Positions 1 to 10,361 are shown, counted from the first letter of the stretch. The stretch is DNA of 64,000 bases from Cricetibacter osteomyelitidis (GCF_004340985.1 NZ_SLYB01000001.1:62001-126000), one strand, 5' to 3'. Program-made: numbers and translations. Notes: generated by a model not told the origin, from the letters alone.

Positions 1-884
1 CGCATAATAGCTGGCTATTGTCGTTACCGCTTTATCATGTTTCCGGTCAAGGCATTGTGTGGCGTTGGTTATTAAGCGGAGCGGAATTACATTTACCGGG
101 CGATGATTTTTATGCTTCCGTATTGAATGCAACTCACGTATCTTTAGTGCCTACGCAAGCTCAACGGTTATTGCAATATATTGAATCGCATAAAATTTCT
201 CAATTCCGTACCGCACATATTTTGTTGGGCGGTACACTAATTCCCGTAGAATTAACCCAAAAACTGACCGCACTTGGTATTCAAAGTTATACCGGTTATG
301 GGATGACGGAAATGGCTTCCACGGTATTTGCCAAAATCAGTGACGGTAAAAAAGGTGTGGGGCAAGCATTACGTGGTCGTGAATATCGATTAGTGAATGA
401 TGAAATCTGGCTGCGTGGTGCGGGATTGGCGGATGGTTATTGGCAAAACGGTAAAATAGTTTCCCTTTTGAACGAACAAGGTTGGTTTCAAACCAAAGAC
501 AAAGGCTATTGGTTTGATGATGAATTAATTGTCATCGGACGTGTGGATAATATGTTTATTTCCGGCGGAGAAAATATTCAACCGGAAGAAATCGAAGCGG
601 TGATTCAACAATACGAATTAGTGCGACAAGCCTTTGTATTACCGATTGATGATTCTGAATTCGGACAACGTCCGGTGGCTTTTGTGGCATTTTCACAAAC
701 TTTTTCCGCCGAACTTACCAGCCAATTACAAAAATGGCTGTCAGATAAAATTGAAAAGTTTAAACAACCGGTGGCATATTACGCTTTAAATGTGGAACAA
801 TACCAACAACAAGGCAACATTAAAATATCACGCCAATTATTAAAAAATGAATTAAATAAAATCCGAGAGCAAACCAATGAATAA
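1..884 (+). CDS. menE: o-Succinylbenzoate-CoA ligase, C-terminal part (5' end outside window)
   Basis: Adenylate-forming acyl-CoA ligase of menaquinone synthesis; it activates o-succinylbenzoate with ATP and CoA in the cytoplasm. The reading frame is open from base 3, so the start lies upstream of the window. About 293 residues are visible. They include the adenylate-binding motif GYGMTEM and the hinge and C-terminal lid segment GRVDNMFISGGENIQPEEIE, which are diagnostic of the superfamily. The stop overlaps the next ATG by 8 bp, so the two genes are probably co-transcribed. The menE assignment rests on family resemblance plus the following mscK-aroC-mepA order, which matches what I recall from H. 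influenzae. Another acyl-CoA ligase is possible but less likely. Confidence 0.85.
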   Translation, partial: HNSWLLSLPLYHVSGQGIVWRWLLSGAELHLPGDDFYASVLNATHVSLVPTQAQRLLQYIESHKISQFRTAHILLGGTLIPVELTQKLTALGIQSYTGYGMTEMASTVFAKISDGKKGVGQALRGREYRLVNDEIWLRGAGLADGYWQNGKIVSLLNEQGWFQTKDKGYWFDDELIVIGRVDNMFISGGENIQPEEIEAVIQQYELVRQAFVLPIDDSEFGQRPVAFVAFSQTFSAELTSQLQKWLSDKIEKFKQPVAYYALNVEQYQQQGNIKISRQLLKNELNKIREQTNE

Positions 885-3800
885 AATATTTCGTTATTTT
901 TTGATCGCACTTTTCTGTGTCGGGTTTATGAATTTCGTCTTTGCGGCTGATATTCCGACGGCAGTAGATATTTCTGCCCAACTGGAAACGGCAAAAAAAG
1001 ATAAAACGAACTCAGCTGATTCTAAAGCATTAGTGCAAGATTTGGAAGATACGCTGACATTGTTAAGCCAAATCGACCAACAAAAACAACAAAATGATCA
1101 GCTCGGCACCGCAATTTCACAAGCGGCTAAATTAATGAAAAATGCACAAAATCAAGCCGCAAAATTAAAAAATAGCACGGCTCAAAATTCGGATTTCAGT
1201 AAAGTCAGCGTGGATAAATTGCAAAGTCAATTAAGTGCGGTGCAATCCGATTTGCAACAGGTTCAAACCGAACTTATGACGATTAATGCCAATTTGGTTA
1301 CGCAAAACACAGCGCCGGATCGTGCACAAACGGCGTTAATGCAAAATGTGCGGCGTACACAAGAGATTAATAAACTGTTACTGACACCAATGCCCGAGGC
1401 ACAAAAAAATAAATTAAATACGGAATTAGAACTTATCGGTTTGCAGAATACCTATAATCAGTTGCTATTAAGCGGAAATGCCGCGCTGACCGCGTTATAT
1501 GAAGCTCAACAGGATGAAAAACAACTGGAAGAACAGTTATTACAAGCACAGGCACAACGTCTGCAAACCGCCATCAATGAAAAATTATTGCAAGAATCCA
1601 AAGAGCAAGCGGTTCAAACGACCGCTCAATCACAAAAACAATCTTCAGAAAATTCGCCGTTGGCGAAAGAGCAAGAGGGAAATGCCCGTTTAAGTCAAGA
1701 GTTAGTGACGCAAACCGCTACGCTTAACGAATTATCCCAAGATAATTTGCGTATTAAAAATGTGTTGGATAATTTGCAGCAAACGCAGCGTACAATTGAC
1801 GAACAAATTAGTGCGTTGCAGGGATCATTGGTACTTTCTCGAATTATCAATAAACAACGCCAATCGTTACCGCAAGATGAAATTATCAGCGGATTGCCGA
1901 AACGAATTGCGGATTTACGGGTCAGCATTTTTGATTTAACGGAACTGCGTGATACGGTATTTAATGACGATAGCTATATCAGTAATTTTCAAAAGAATAA
2001 TCAAGTTACATTAAATGATAAAGAGCGGTCACAATTGACGGATATTTTACAGGAACGCCGTAAATTGATTTCCGATTTAATCACTTTGTTGAATTCACAG
2101 CTGAACTTAGCCATTAATATTGAGTTGAATCAGCAACAAATTACGACAATCAGCGATGAATTACAAAATAAACTGGAACAACAAAGTTTTTGGGTAAAAA
2201 GTAATGAACCGATTGATTTGAAATGGTTGCAAAATTTTCCGAGAACTGCCGCATGGCAATTGCAATTCATCAAACAAAAATTGGATTTTCATAACTGGCA
2301 GGATAATTTAACGTCGGCAATCATTCAAATCGGATTGTTATTATTGGCTGCCGGTGTTATTTTACGTAAGAAAGAACGGATTAAATCCCGCTTGGCGATG
2401 ATTAACGGCGAAATCAATACGTTAATTGCGGATACGCAATGGCATACGCCGCGGGCGATTTTCTGGACGCTTATTTTATGTTTGCCGAGTACCGCATTTT
2501 TCTTAACGCTGTTTATTTTAGTGACTTATATTTGTTTTCAAGACCCGACCACCGCGTGGAATTGGGGACTAAAAATGGCGGTCTATTGGTTGTTTTTTGT
2601 CTTTACTTTGGCGTTGTTGCGTCCGCACGGCTTGGCTATTCGTCACTTTAATATGCCGCCTGAAAATGCTGCGATTTTTCGCCGAGATCTCAAACACTCC
2701 GCTTGGTGGATAGCGTTATTTTTGAATTTATCGCTTTTCTCCGATATGGAAATCGGGATTAAAAATGACGTATTGGGGCAGTCTTTAACCGTTATCGCAT
2801 TAGTGATTTTATTATTGGTGACCGGTCCGCGTTTTCGTAAAGCCATGGCGGCATATCAGCAAAATATTAACGATAAAGCGGAACAATCCGATCGATTCTT
2901 ACTGCAGTTTGTTCGGCTAACTTTTTTGGCCGCACCGATTATTTTAATTGCATTGGTTGTTACTGGTTATTATTACACTGCGTTAACGCTGATTAGTCAT
3001 TTGATTTTAACCTTTAATGTGGTCGCGTTATGGGTGATTGCCCGAGAAGTCGTCTATCGCTCGTTAACCGTGGGTTCACGCCGTTTAGCTTACCGTCGTT
3101 TACAGGAAAAACGTAAACAACAGGCGGAAGCTAATTCGAATAAAGAAAATGAAGTGAAAATTGATCCTCAGCAGGATGAATTGGCGATCAGTCAGGTAAA
3201 AACACAAATGTCCAATATCATGAATCTATTGTTGTGGGCCGGGTTATTTGTGTTGCTTTATTGGGTATGGTCGGATTTGGTTAAAGTCGCTTATTATCTG
3301 GAAGGCGTAACTTTGTGGCAGCAAAGTGTCACCACGGATAGCGGTACGGTGATGGAATCCGTCACATTATTTAATTTGCTGGTGGCCATTGTTGTTTTAC
3401 TGATTACCTATTTATTGGTTCGTAATATTGCGGGAATGTTGGAAACCTTGATTTTCTCCCGTTTTAATTTTTCACAAGGCGCACCTTATACGATTACAAC
3501 ATTGATGACTTATGGAATCATTGCTTTAGGAGCGGGTTTAGCCTTTGGCATTTTAGGGATTTCGTGGTCAAAATTACAATGGTTATTCGCCGCACTTTCT
3601 GTGGGGTTGGGTTTCGGCTTACAAGAAATTTTTGCGAATTTCGTCTCCGGTATCATTATCCTGTTTGAACGTCCCGCCCGTATCGGGGATACCATTACCA
3701 TCGGTGAATTTTCCGGTACGGTATCTAAAATTCGTATTCGTGCCACAACGTTGGTGGATTTTGAACGGAAAGAAGTGATTGTACCGAATAAAGCTTTTGT

Positions 3801-4188
3801 AACCGAGCGTTTGATTAACTGGTCGCTCACTAATTCCGTTACCCGTTTGACCATTGCTGTTGGCGTGGCTTACGGTTCTGATTTAGAATTGACCAAAAAA
3901 TTACTGTTACAGGCTGCCGCACAATCCCCGTTAGTTTTAAAAGATCCGCCGCCGGTAGTGTATTTCTTAACCTTTGGTGCAAGTACATTGGATCACGAAT
4001 TACGCGTCCATGTGGGACATATTAATGATCGCACAGTCACCATTGATTTCTTAAACCGTCGCATTAACGAACTTTTTGCAGAAAACAATATCGATATTGC
4101 TTTTAATCAACTTGATGTATTTATTAAGAACCCTGCGACCGGTGATGAAGTGAAGATTGTCGAAGAAAAACAACCTTTAATTGCGTAG
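877..4188 (+). CDS. mscK: Large MscS-family mechanosensitive channel (MscK/MscM type), copy 1
   Basis: Inner-membrane tension-gated channel that releases solutes on hypo-osmotic shock. The 1103-residue length matches the MscK/MscM (KefA/YjeP) subfamily. Layout: signal peptide about 1-23, a long Gln-rich periplasmic coiled-coil region to about 470, a series of membrane helices, then the MscS core near the C-terminus. The pore helix reads GLGFGLQEIFANFVSG at about residue 910, followed by the beta domain (FERPARIGDTITIGEFSGTV). The start ATG lies inside the end of menE. A paralogue of the same size follows 8 bp downstream. Whether it corresponds to MscK (K+-dependent) or MscM cannot be told from sequence alone. 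Confidence 0.9.
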   Translation: MNKIFRYFLIALFCVGFMNFVFAADIPTAVDISAQLETAKKDKTNSADSKALVQDLEDTLTLLSQIDQQKQQNDQLGTAISQAAKLMKNAQNQAAKLKNSTAQNSDFSKVSVDKLQSQLSAVQSDLQQVQTELMTINANLVTQNTAPDRAQTALMQNVRRTQEINKLLLTPMPEAQKNKLNTELELIGLQNTYNQLLLSGNAALTALYEAQQDEKQLEEQLLQAQAQRLQTAINEKLLQESKEQAVQTTAQSQKQSSENSPLAKEQEGNARLSQELVTQTATLNELSQDNLRIKNVLDNLQQTQRTIDEQISALQGSLVLSRIINKQRQSLPQDEIISGLPKRIADLRVSIFDLTELRDTVFNDDSYISNFQKNNQVTLNDKERSQLTDILQERRKLISDLITLLNSQLNLAINIELNQQQITTISDELQNKLEQQSFWVKSNEPIDLKWLQNFPRTAAWQLQFIKQKLDFHNWQDNLTSAIIQIGLLLLAAGVILRKKERIKSRLAMINGEINTLIADTQWHTPRAIFWTLILCLPSTAFFLTLFILVTYICFQDPTTAWNWGLKMAVYWLFFVFTLALLRPHGLAIRHFNMPPENAAIFRRDLKHSAWWIALFLNLSLFSDMEIGIKNDVLGQSLTVIALVILLLVTGPRFRKAMAAYQQNINDKAEQSDRFLLQFVRLTFLAAPIILIALVVTGYYYTALTLISHLILTFNVVALWVIAREVVYRSLTVGSRRLAYRRLQEKRKQQAEANSNKENEVKIDPQQDELAISQVKTQMSNIMNLLLWAGLFVLLYWVWSDLVKVAYYLEGVTLWQQSVTTDSGTVMESVTLFNLLVAIVVLLITYLLVRNIAGMLETLIFSRFNFSQGAPYTITTLMTYGIIALGAGLAFGILGISWSKLQWLFAALSVGLGFGLQEIFANFVSGIIILFERPARIGDTITIGEFSGTVSKIRIRATTLVDFERKEVIVPNKAFVTERLINWSLTNSVTRLTIAVGVAYGSDLELTKKLLLQAAAQSPLVLKDPPPVVYFLTFGASTLDHELRVHVGHINDRTVTIDFLNRRINELFAENNIDIAFNQLDVFIKNPATGDEVKIVEEKQPLIA

Positions 4189-4196
4189 GATAATTG

Positions 4197-7100
4197 ATGA
4201 AACTATTGTATCGCACAATTTTAGCTATTTATTTGACCTTTGTTCCGGCGTTTTCGGTCGGAGCGGAGTCTTTATCTCTGCCTGAAATTCCGACGGTAGC
4301 AAAAGTGACGGCATTATTGAATGAAGCGAAAGCGGGAAACAGTAATTCTGCCGAATCGCAAGCGACGATCAAAACGTTGGAAGAAACCTTACAGCTCACG
4401 AAAGAAATCACGCAGCAACAGCAATTGAATGAAACATTAGCCAAAGATGTTGCCAAAGTGCCTTCTATGTTAGCACAAAGTCAAGCTAATATTACGAAGC
4501 TAAGGCAACAAAGTGCGGTCAATTTTCAGCAAAATTTAGTCAATCAAACGCTGGAAGCGTTACAAAAGCAACTAGAAACCGAACAATCTGCTTTAGATCA
4601 GGTGCAAGAATCCTTAATTGAAATCAACACTAAAGTCAGTTCTCAGAATACCGTAGTTGAACGGGTGCAAACCTCCTTAAAAGAAAACCTGATTCGTTCA
4701 CAAGATTTGGTTCGTTTATGGGCCGATGCGACTACGAAGGCACAAAAAACACGCTTACAGTTGGAACAAACTTTAATTGAGTTACGCGATACCTATAATC
4801 AATCTTTATTACAGGAAAATGATAAATTGCGTTTTATGTATGAAACGCAAGCCGAAGAAAAAAGCTTACAGCAACAAATATTGCAGCGTAAAATCATTGC
4901 ATTGCAAGAGGCCATTAATGAAAAGAATTTACAGGCTTCTCAACGACAAGTCACTCAGGCCACGCAATTGGAACAAAAAAATAATGGCCATCCGTTGATT
5001 AGTCGGGAATTGGCGATCAATACTAAACTCAGTCAGGATTTGTTGCAGCAAACGACACAGATGAATAATTTGTCGCAAGACAGTTTACGCAGTAAAAGTT
5101 TGTTGGATAATTTAAAACAGACTCAACATTATATTGAAGATCAACTCAATATGTTACAAGGTACATTGTTGCTGTCGAGAGTGATCAACGAACTGCGTCA
5201 GGATCTGCCGAAAGAGCAAATGGTGCAGGGATTGGCAAAACGAATCACGGATTTGCGGGTACAGGTATTTGAAACCACAAAAATGCGGGACAGCCTTTCG
5301 GATCCGCAAAGCTATATTGATACCCTGCAAACCACTGAAAAAGTAACGCTCAATGAAAAAGAGCGGTCACAATTGGCAATGATTTTACAGGAACGCAGTG
5401 AGATTTTAACAAGTCAGATTCGTTCATTAAATAATCAGCTTAACTTGGCGATTAATGTCGATCTGAATCAACAACAAGTTCTGTCAATCAGCGATGCCTT
5501 GCAGGCAAAATTACAACAACAAAGTTTTTGGGTAAAAAGTAATAGTCCCATTGATTTGGATTGGGTAAAAAGTTTTCCTAATCTTGCATTATGGGAATTT
5601 AAAGAACTGTCTAAAACCTTTGATTTAAGCCAAATTACACAGAATTTATTTTCCTTGATTGCTATCGGTGCGTTATTGTTATTCACCTACATGTTAATCA
5701 TATGGGAAAAATCAGCTATTAAGGCACGTTTGGAAGTGCTGGCGACCTACGTGAATACATTAAAAAACGACAGTCATTGGCATACGCCGGAAGCGTTATT
5801 GTGGACGGTTGTTTTGGCGTTACCGAACGCCCTTATTTTCTTTGCGATTGTAGGATTCGGAGCAAATATTATCTTTGTAAATAAATTCACCGCTTTGCTG
5901 GTGAGCGGAATTTTATTTATACACTGGTTGTTTTTCTCAACCGTATTATCTCTGCTACGACCGCACGGCATTGCCTATCGCCATTTCGGTATGCCGCCGG
6001 AAAGCAACGAAGTATTCCGCGAAGTGATTGGTAAATCCATTATTGTATTCGTGTTATTTGTGATTTCGTTCGGATTTTCTTATATTGAACAAGTGGATTA
6101 CAGCAATGATGTGATTGGTGAGGTAATCAGTTTAATTGCGTTGATTATGTGCCAATTTGTGATTTTGCCGCTTTTTAATAAAGCCATTCGCAAATATGAA
6201 AATACTGTAACGGAAAATGGTGAAAAACGAAATACTAAATGGATGAAATTGTTACGTGTGGTATTAGTGGTAATCCCGATTTCCTTAATGTTTCTGATCA
6301 CTTTGGGCTATTATTACACCGCCGTAACGCTGACCAAACATTTATTGAATTGTTATTTATTAGTCATTGCATGGATTTTTGCCCGCCAAGTGGTATATCG
6401 CATTTTTACCGTCTCATCCCGCCGAATGGCGTATCGTCGGTTAAAAGAAAAACGGGAACAAATTCGTCAACAAAAAGAATTAGGCGAAGAAAAAGTCAAA
6501 GAATTATTGGAAGCGGAAGAAAAAAATAGCATTAAGATTTCTACCGTCAACCAACAATTATTCCGTATGGCGGATCTTGTGGGTTGGGTCGTGCTGCTGT
6601 TCTGTTTCTATTTGATTTGGTCTGATTTAATCAGTGTGGCTTATTATTTAGATGGCGTGATCTTATGGGAAAGCGTAGATAGCAGTAATAATGTCGATAG
6701 TATTACCTTATTAAATTTAATGCGATCTTTACTGATCTTGTTGGGAATGTACGCGATTATCCGAAATTTAGAAGGTATTTTAGAAGTCCTGATTTTTTCC
6801 CGCGGTAAATTTGTGCGGGGGATGTCACATACTGCCACCGCAATTTTACGTTATGTGATGATTCTTATCGGTAGCATTTGGTCGTTCTCAAATCTGGGTT
6901 TGTCTTGGACTAAAATTCAATGGATTTTCACCGCACTTTCCGTCGGTCTCGGTTTCGGGGTACGGGAAATTTTCGGCAGTTTTATTTCCGGTTTGATTTT
7001 ATTATTCGAACGCCCGGTGCGGGTGGGGGATAAAGTCACCGTAGGGCAATATACCGGTACGGTGACACAAATCCGCTTGCGTTCCACAACCTTAATTGAT

Positions 7101-7493
7101 TCCGATGACAAAGATATAGTGTTACCGAATCAGGCTTTTGTGACGGATCGCTTTATTAACTGGACGTTAAGCAATACAATGACTAGAATTGTGATTCCGG
7201 TGGAAGTGGCATACGGCTCGGATTTGGATTTAGTGGCAAAATTACTCCGTCAAGTGGCGGATGAAGCGCCTAAAGTTGCCCAAGATCAAGACATTAAAGT
7301 GAATTTCTTAGCTTTCGGCAAGAGCGGTTTGGAATATGAATTGCAGGTTCATGTACCGGAATTGGATGATCGTATGCCGACCACCAACTTTATTAATTAT
7401 CGAATTAACCAATTATTTGAGCGGCACGGTATTAAAATTGCTACCGAGCGAATGGAAATTAATTTACCTGAACCTATACAAACACAAGCATAA
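4197..7493 (+). CDS. Large MscS-family mechanosensitive channel, tandem copy 2
   Basis: A 1098-residue paralogue of the preceding gene with the same plan: signal peptide, periplasmic coiled coil, several membrane helices and a C-terminal MscS core. I chose ATG at 4197 rather than TTG at 4194, because a TAGGA ribosome site overlaps the previous stop and fits the ATG. The two copies share long aligned stretches such as QQSFWVKSN and LNEKERSQL, so they look like an old tandem duplication. The pore helix differs: GLGFGVREIFGSFISG has Arg and Ser where copy 1 has the family-typical Gln and Asn. This may change gating or inactivation. The gene ends 17 bp before aroC. Confidence 0.9.
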   Translation: MKLLYRTILAIYLTFVPAFSVGAESLSLPEIPTVAKVTALLNEAKAGNSNSAESQATIKTLEETLQLTKEITQQQQLNETLAKDVAKVPSMLAQSQANITKLRQQSAVNFQQNLVNQTLEALQKQLETEQSALDQVQESLIEINTKVSSQNTVVERVQTSLKENLIRSQDLVRLWADATTKAQKTRLQLEQTLIELRDTYNQSLLQENDKLRFMYETQAEEKSLQQQILQRKIIALQEAINEKNLQASQRQVTQATQLEQKNNGHPLISRELAINTKLSQDLLQQTTQMNNLSQDSLRSKSLLDNLKQTQHYIEDQLNMLQGTLLLSRVINELRQDLPKEQMVQGLAKRITDLRVQVFETTKMRDSLSDPQSYIDTLQTTEKVTLNEKERSQLAMILQERSEILTSQIRSLNNQLNLAINVDLNQQQVLSISDALQAKLQQQSFWVKSNSPIDLDWVKSFPNLALWEFKELSKTFDLSQITQNLFSLIAIGALLLFTYMLIIWEKSAIKARLEVLATYVNTLKNDSHWHTPEALLWTVVLALPNALIFFAIVGFGANIIFVNKFTALLVSGILFIHWLFFSTVLSLLRPHGIAYRHFGMPPESNEVFREVIGKSIIVFVLFVISFGFSYIEQVDYSNDVIGEVISLIALIMCQFVILPLFNKAIRKYENTVTENGEKRNTKWMKLLRVVLVVIPISLMFLITLGYYYTAVTLTKHLLNCYLLVIAWIFARQVVYRIFTVSSRRMAYRRLKEKREQIRQQKELGEEKVKELLEAEEKNSIKISTVNQQLFRMADLVGWVVLLFCFYLIWSDLISVAYYLDGVILWESVDSSNNVDSITLLNLMRSLLILLGMYAIIRNLEGILEVLIFSRGKFVRGMSHTATAILRYVMILIGSIWSFSNLGLSWTKIQWIFTALSVGLGFGVREIFGSFISGLILLFERPVRVGDKVTVGQYTGTVTQIRLRSTTLIDSDDKDIVLPNQAFVTDRFINWTLSNTMTRIVIPVEVAYGSDLDLVAKLLRQVADEAPKVAQDQDIKVNFLAFGKSGLEYELQVHVPELDDRMPTTNFINYRINQLFERHGIKIATERMEINLPEPIQTQA

Positions 7494-7510
7494 TATAAGA
7501 AGGAATTAAC

Positions 7511-8593
7511 ATGGCAGGCAACAGCATCGGACAACTTTTTCGCGTTACCACATTCGGGGAATCTCACGGTATCGCTTTAGGCTGTATTGTGGACGGCATA
7601 CCGCCGAACATGGCATTAACGGAAGCGGATATTCAGCCGGATTTAGACCGTCGCAAACCGGGTTCGTCCCGTTATACCACGCCACGCCGTGAAGCGGACG
7701 AAGTGCAGATTTTATCCGGTGTATTTGAAGGCAAAACCACGGGAACCAGTATCGGTTTAATCATCAAAAACAGCGATCAACGTTCGCAGGATTACGGCGA
7801 GATTAAAGATCGTTTCCGTCCGGGACACGCAGATTTTACCTATCAACAAAAATACGGTATTCGAGATTATCGCGGCGGTGGTCGTTCGTCTGCCCGCGAA
7901 ACCGCAATGCGGGTGGCTGCCGGAGCCATTGCCAAGAAATATTTGTGTGAACAGTTTGGCATTGAAGTGCGTGGCTATTTATCACAAATCGGTGATGTAA
8001 AAATTGATCCTCAATCCGTAGCCGATATTGCTAAGATCGACTGGCGACAAGTAAACAGCAATCCGTTTTTTTGCCCGGACGAAAGTGCGGTGGAAAAATT
8101 CGATGAATTGATCCGTGAAATTAAAAAAGAAGGGGATTCCATCGGGGCAAAACTTACGGTAATCGCAGAAAATGTGCCGTTGGGTTTAGGTGAGCCGGTA
8201 TTTGATCGTTTGGATGCGGATCTTGCTCACGCATTAATGTCAATTAATGCGGTAAAAGGTGTAGAAATCGGCGACGGTTTTGCCGTCGTGAACCAAAAAG
8301 GCAGCCAACACCGTGATGAAATGAATCCGCAAGGTTTTGAATCCAATCACGCGGGCGGTATTTTAGGCGGTATCAGTTCAGGCCAGCCGATTATTGCACA
8401 TATCGCCTTAAAACCTACATCCAGCATCACTGTGCCGGGGCATACGGTTAATCTTAATAATGAGCAAGTGGATGTGAGCACCAAAGGCCGCCACGATCCT
8501 TGTGTCGGCATTCGTGCCGTGCCTATTGCCGAAGCCATGACGGCGATTGTATTGCTGGATCATTTATTACGCTTTAAAGCACAGTGTCGTTAA
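7511..8593 (+). CDS. aroC: Chorismate synthase
   Basis: Catalyses the last shikimate-pathway step, 5-enolpyruvylshikimate-3-phosphate to chorismate, using reduced FMN. The 360-residue length matches the bifurcation-point enzyme family. Signatures seen: the N-terminal [18 protein letters not shown], the FMN/substrate segment [11 protein letters not shown] and the C-terminal [18 protein letters not shown]. The ATG is preceded by AGAAGGA 6-7 bases upstream. It sits directly behind the mechanosensitive-channel pair and the menaquinone gene menE; chorismate is also the precursor of menaquinone, although the co-location may be accidental. An unusual structured spacer follows the stop. Confidence 0.97.
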   Translation: MAGNSIGQLFRVTTFGESHGIALGCIVDGIPPNMALTEADIQPDLDRRKPGSSRYTTPRREADEVQILSGVFEGKTTGTSIGLIIKNSDQRSQDYGEIKDRFRPGHADFTYQQKYGIRDYRGGGRSSARETAMRVAAGAIAKKYLCEQFGIEVRGYLSQIGDVKIDPQSVADIAKIDWRQVNSNPFFCPDESAVEKFDELIREIKKEGDSIGAKLTVIAENVPLGLGEPVFDRLDADLAHALMSINAVKGVEIGDGFAVVNQKGSQHRDEMNPQGFESNHAGGILGGISSGQPIIAHIALKPTSSITVPGHTVNLNNEQVDVSTKGRHDPCVGIRAVPIAEAMTAIVLLDHLLRFKAQCR

Positions 8594-8599
8594 AAAACA

Positions 8600-8710
8600 T
8601 TAAGCCGTGGGCCTCCACCCACGATTAAGCAAGTTAGGCTGCTTTGCACTCCTAATCGCAATAACCTCAAAGGGGTGAACTATGCTTAACCTATGGTGAA
8701 ACCATAGGCA
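8600..8710 (+). other. Hairpin-rich spacer element between aroC and mepA
   Basis: Non-coding stretch with several inverted repeats. CGTGGG pairs with CCCACG (8606-8611/8618-8623), TTAGG with CCTAA (8634-8638/8651-8655), CCTC with GGGG around 8665-8675, and CCTATGG with CCATAGG (8690-8696/8702-8708). TTAAGC occurs twice (8600-8605, 8625-8630) and its complement GCTTAA at 8684-8689 could close a multiloop. It is more GC-rich and more ordered than other spacers here. No T-run follows the last hairpin on the + strand, so a simple terminator is unlikely. It could be a leader RNA of mepA or a remnant of an IS200/IS605-like element end. I cannot name a family. Confidence 0.5.
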
Positions 8711-8727
8711 AAAAAATGGGAACATCA

Positions 8728-9585
8728 ATGAAAAAAACAATATTAAAAGCCTTAAGTGCGGTGATTTTTACCGCAGTTTTGTCCGTTCAAGCTAAAGCAT
8801 TACCGCAAGATTGGCAGAAAATTAAGCGTCCGATTCCGGGCGAACCGATACCGGTAGGATCTCATTCCAACGGTTGTATTATCGGGGCTCAGGCTTTACC
8901 GGGCAAAGGTGACGGCTATCAAGTAATCCGTATTAACCGCAATCGTTTTTACGGTCATCCGGATATGATCAGCTATTTACAGCGTTTAGGAAAAAAAGCG
9001 AAAAACGCAGGTTTGCCCACAATGTTGGTCGGGGATATTGCTATGCCGGGAGGCGGGCGATTCTTAACCGGTCACGCCAGCCATCAGATCGGATTGGATG
9101 CGGATATTTGGTTGCGGATGGGGACGATGTCCGATAAAGATGCCATTAATTCCGACGGCAAAGGCTTGTTAGTGGTAAACCGCGCAACCCAACGCGTAGA
9201 TGATAAAATTTGGAACAGTAACCACTTTAATCTGATCAAACTAGCGGCTCAAGACAGTCAAGTCTCACGTATTTTTGTGAACCCTGCCATTAAAGTGAAA
9301 TTGTGTCAAACGGAACGAGCTGATCGTTCATGGTTACAAAAAATCCGCCCTTGGTATGCTCACGATTCCCATTTCCATGTGCGTTTAACTTGTCCGAAAG
9401 GGGCTGTCTACTGTGAAAATCAAGCTCCGGTACCGGCAGGCGACGGTTGCGGAGCAGAATTATATTCTTGGTTTGAACCGGTAAAACCATCAAGCACACC
9501 GGCAAAACCGAAAGTGTTACCACCGGAACCGGCATTATGCCAACAGGTAATCAATTCACCCAATCGTAGTGAATGGCTTGAATAA
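8728..9585 (+). CDS. mepA: Penicillin-insensitive murein endopeptidase
   Basis: Periplasmic zinc (LAS-type) peptidase that cuts D-Ala-meso-DAP cross-links in peptidoglycan. I chose ATG 8728 over the in-frame ATG 8716 because it directly opens a typical signal peptide (MKKTILKALSAVIFTAVLSVQAKA) and has GGGA upstream. The length of 285 residues is close to the E. coli enzyme. Metal-site motifs are clear: GHASHQIGLDAD (His116, His119, Asp126) and the later HDSHFHVRLTCP. Six or more Cys residues suggest disulfides, as in the family. A USS (8754-8762) encodes part of the signal peptide. The gene runs into a TSUP permease gene after 11 bp. Confidence 0.95.
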   Translation: MKKTILKALSAVIFTAVLSVQAKALPQDWQKIKRPIPGEPIPVGSHSNGCIIGAQALPGKGDGYQVIRINRNRFYGHPDMISYLQRLGKKAKNAGLPTMLVGDIAMPGGGRFLTGHASHQIGLDADIWLRMGTMSDKDAINSDGKGLLVVNRATQRVDDKIWNSNHFNLIKLAAQDSQVSRIFVNPAIKVKLCQTERADRSWLQKIRPWYAHDSHFHVRLTCPKGAVYCENQAPVPAGDGCGAELYSWFEPVKPSSTPAKPKVLPPEPALCQQVINSPNRSEWLE

Positions 9586-9596
9586 TAGGAGATCCA

Positions 9597-10361
9597 ATGG
9601 AATTAAGCATTGACATTATCGCTTTGCTGTTTGGCGTAGCACTAATTGCCGGTTTTATTGATGCCATGGCGGGCGGTGGCGGATTAATCACTATTCCCGC
9701 TTTGCTCGCAACGGGTATGCCGCCGGCAATGGCACTTGGCACCAACAAATTGCAAGCCTGCGGCGGATCTTTTTCGGCGAGTTTGTATTTTATCCGTAAA
9801 AGAGCGGTGAATTTATCGGAAATTTGGATGCTGATTCTGCTCACCTTTATCGGGGCGGTGATTGGCACGGTATTAATTCAATTGATTGATGCTTCGCTGT
9901 TAAAAGGTATTTTGCCATTTTTAATTGTAGCGATTGGCCTGTATTTTTTATTAACACCGAAATTAGGCGATGAAGACCGTCAAAAACGTATTTCCTATTG
10001 GGGATTTGCTTTTACCGCCGGATTAGGCATCGGTTTTTATGACGGTTTTTTCGGACCGGGTACAGGATCTTTTCTGAGCCTGGCTTTTGTGATGTTGCTT
10101 GGTTTCAATTTATCCAAAGCCACTGCTCACGCTAAAGTGCTGAATTTTACATCAAATATCGCATCGCTGATTTTCTTTTTGATTTACGGTAATGTGATGT
10201 GGTCGCTGGGGATGATTATGATGTTGGGACAGTTTATCGGTGCCAATTTAGGAGCGAAAATGGTGCTAACTAAAGGTAAAACCTGGATTCGTCCAATGGT
10301 GGTAGTGATGTCCTTTATTATGGCGGTGAAAATGCTTTACGATCAAGGTTGGTTTAGCTGA
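9597..10361 (+). CDS. TSUP (TauE/SafE) family membrane permease, YfcA-like
   Basis: Integral membrane protein of 254 residues with about seven or eight hydrophobic segments. It begins with the family pattern AGFIDAMAGGGGLITIPALLATGMPPAMALGTNKLQ, and the second repeat half contains GFFGPGTGSF and LSKATAHAKVLNFTSN. Members move sulfur compounds or small organic anions; the substrate here is unknown. The ATG is preceded by AGGAGA. Its stop codon overlaps the start of lpxM in a TGATG junction, so translation is likely coupled. I cannot support a functional link to LPS from sequence alone. Confidence 0.88.
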   Translation: MELSIDIIALLFGVALIAGFIDAMAGGGGLITIPALLATGMPPAMALGTNKLQACGGSFSASLYFIRKRAVNLSEIWMLILLTFIGAVIGTVLIQLIDASLLKGILPFLIVAIGLYFLLTPKLGDEDRQKRISYWGFAFTAGLGIGFYDGFFGPGTGSFLSLAFVMLLGFNLSKATAHAKVLNFTSNIASLIFFLIYGNVMWSLGMIMMLGQFIGANLGAKMVLTKGKTWIRPMVVVMSFIMAVKMLYDQGWFS

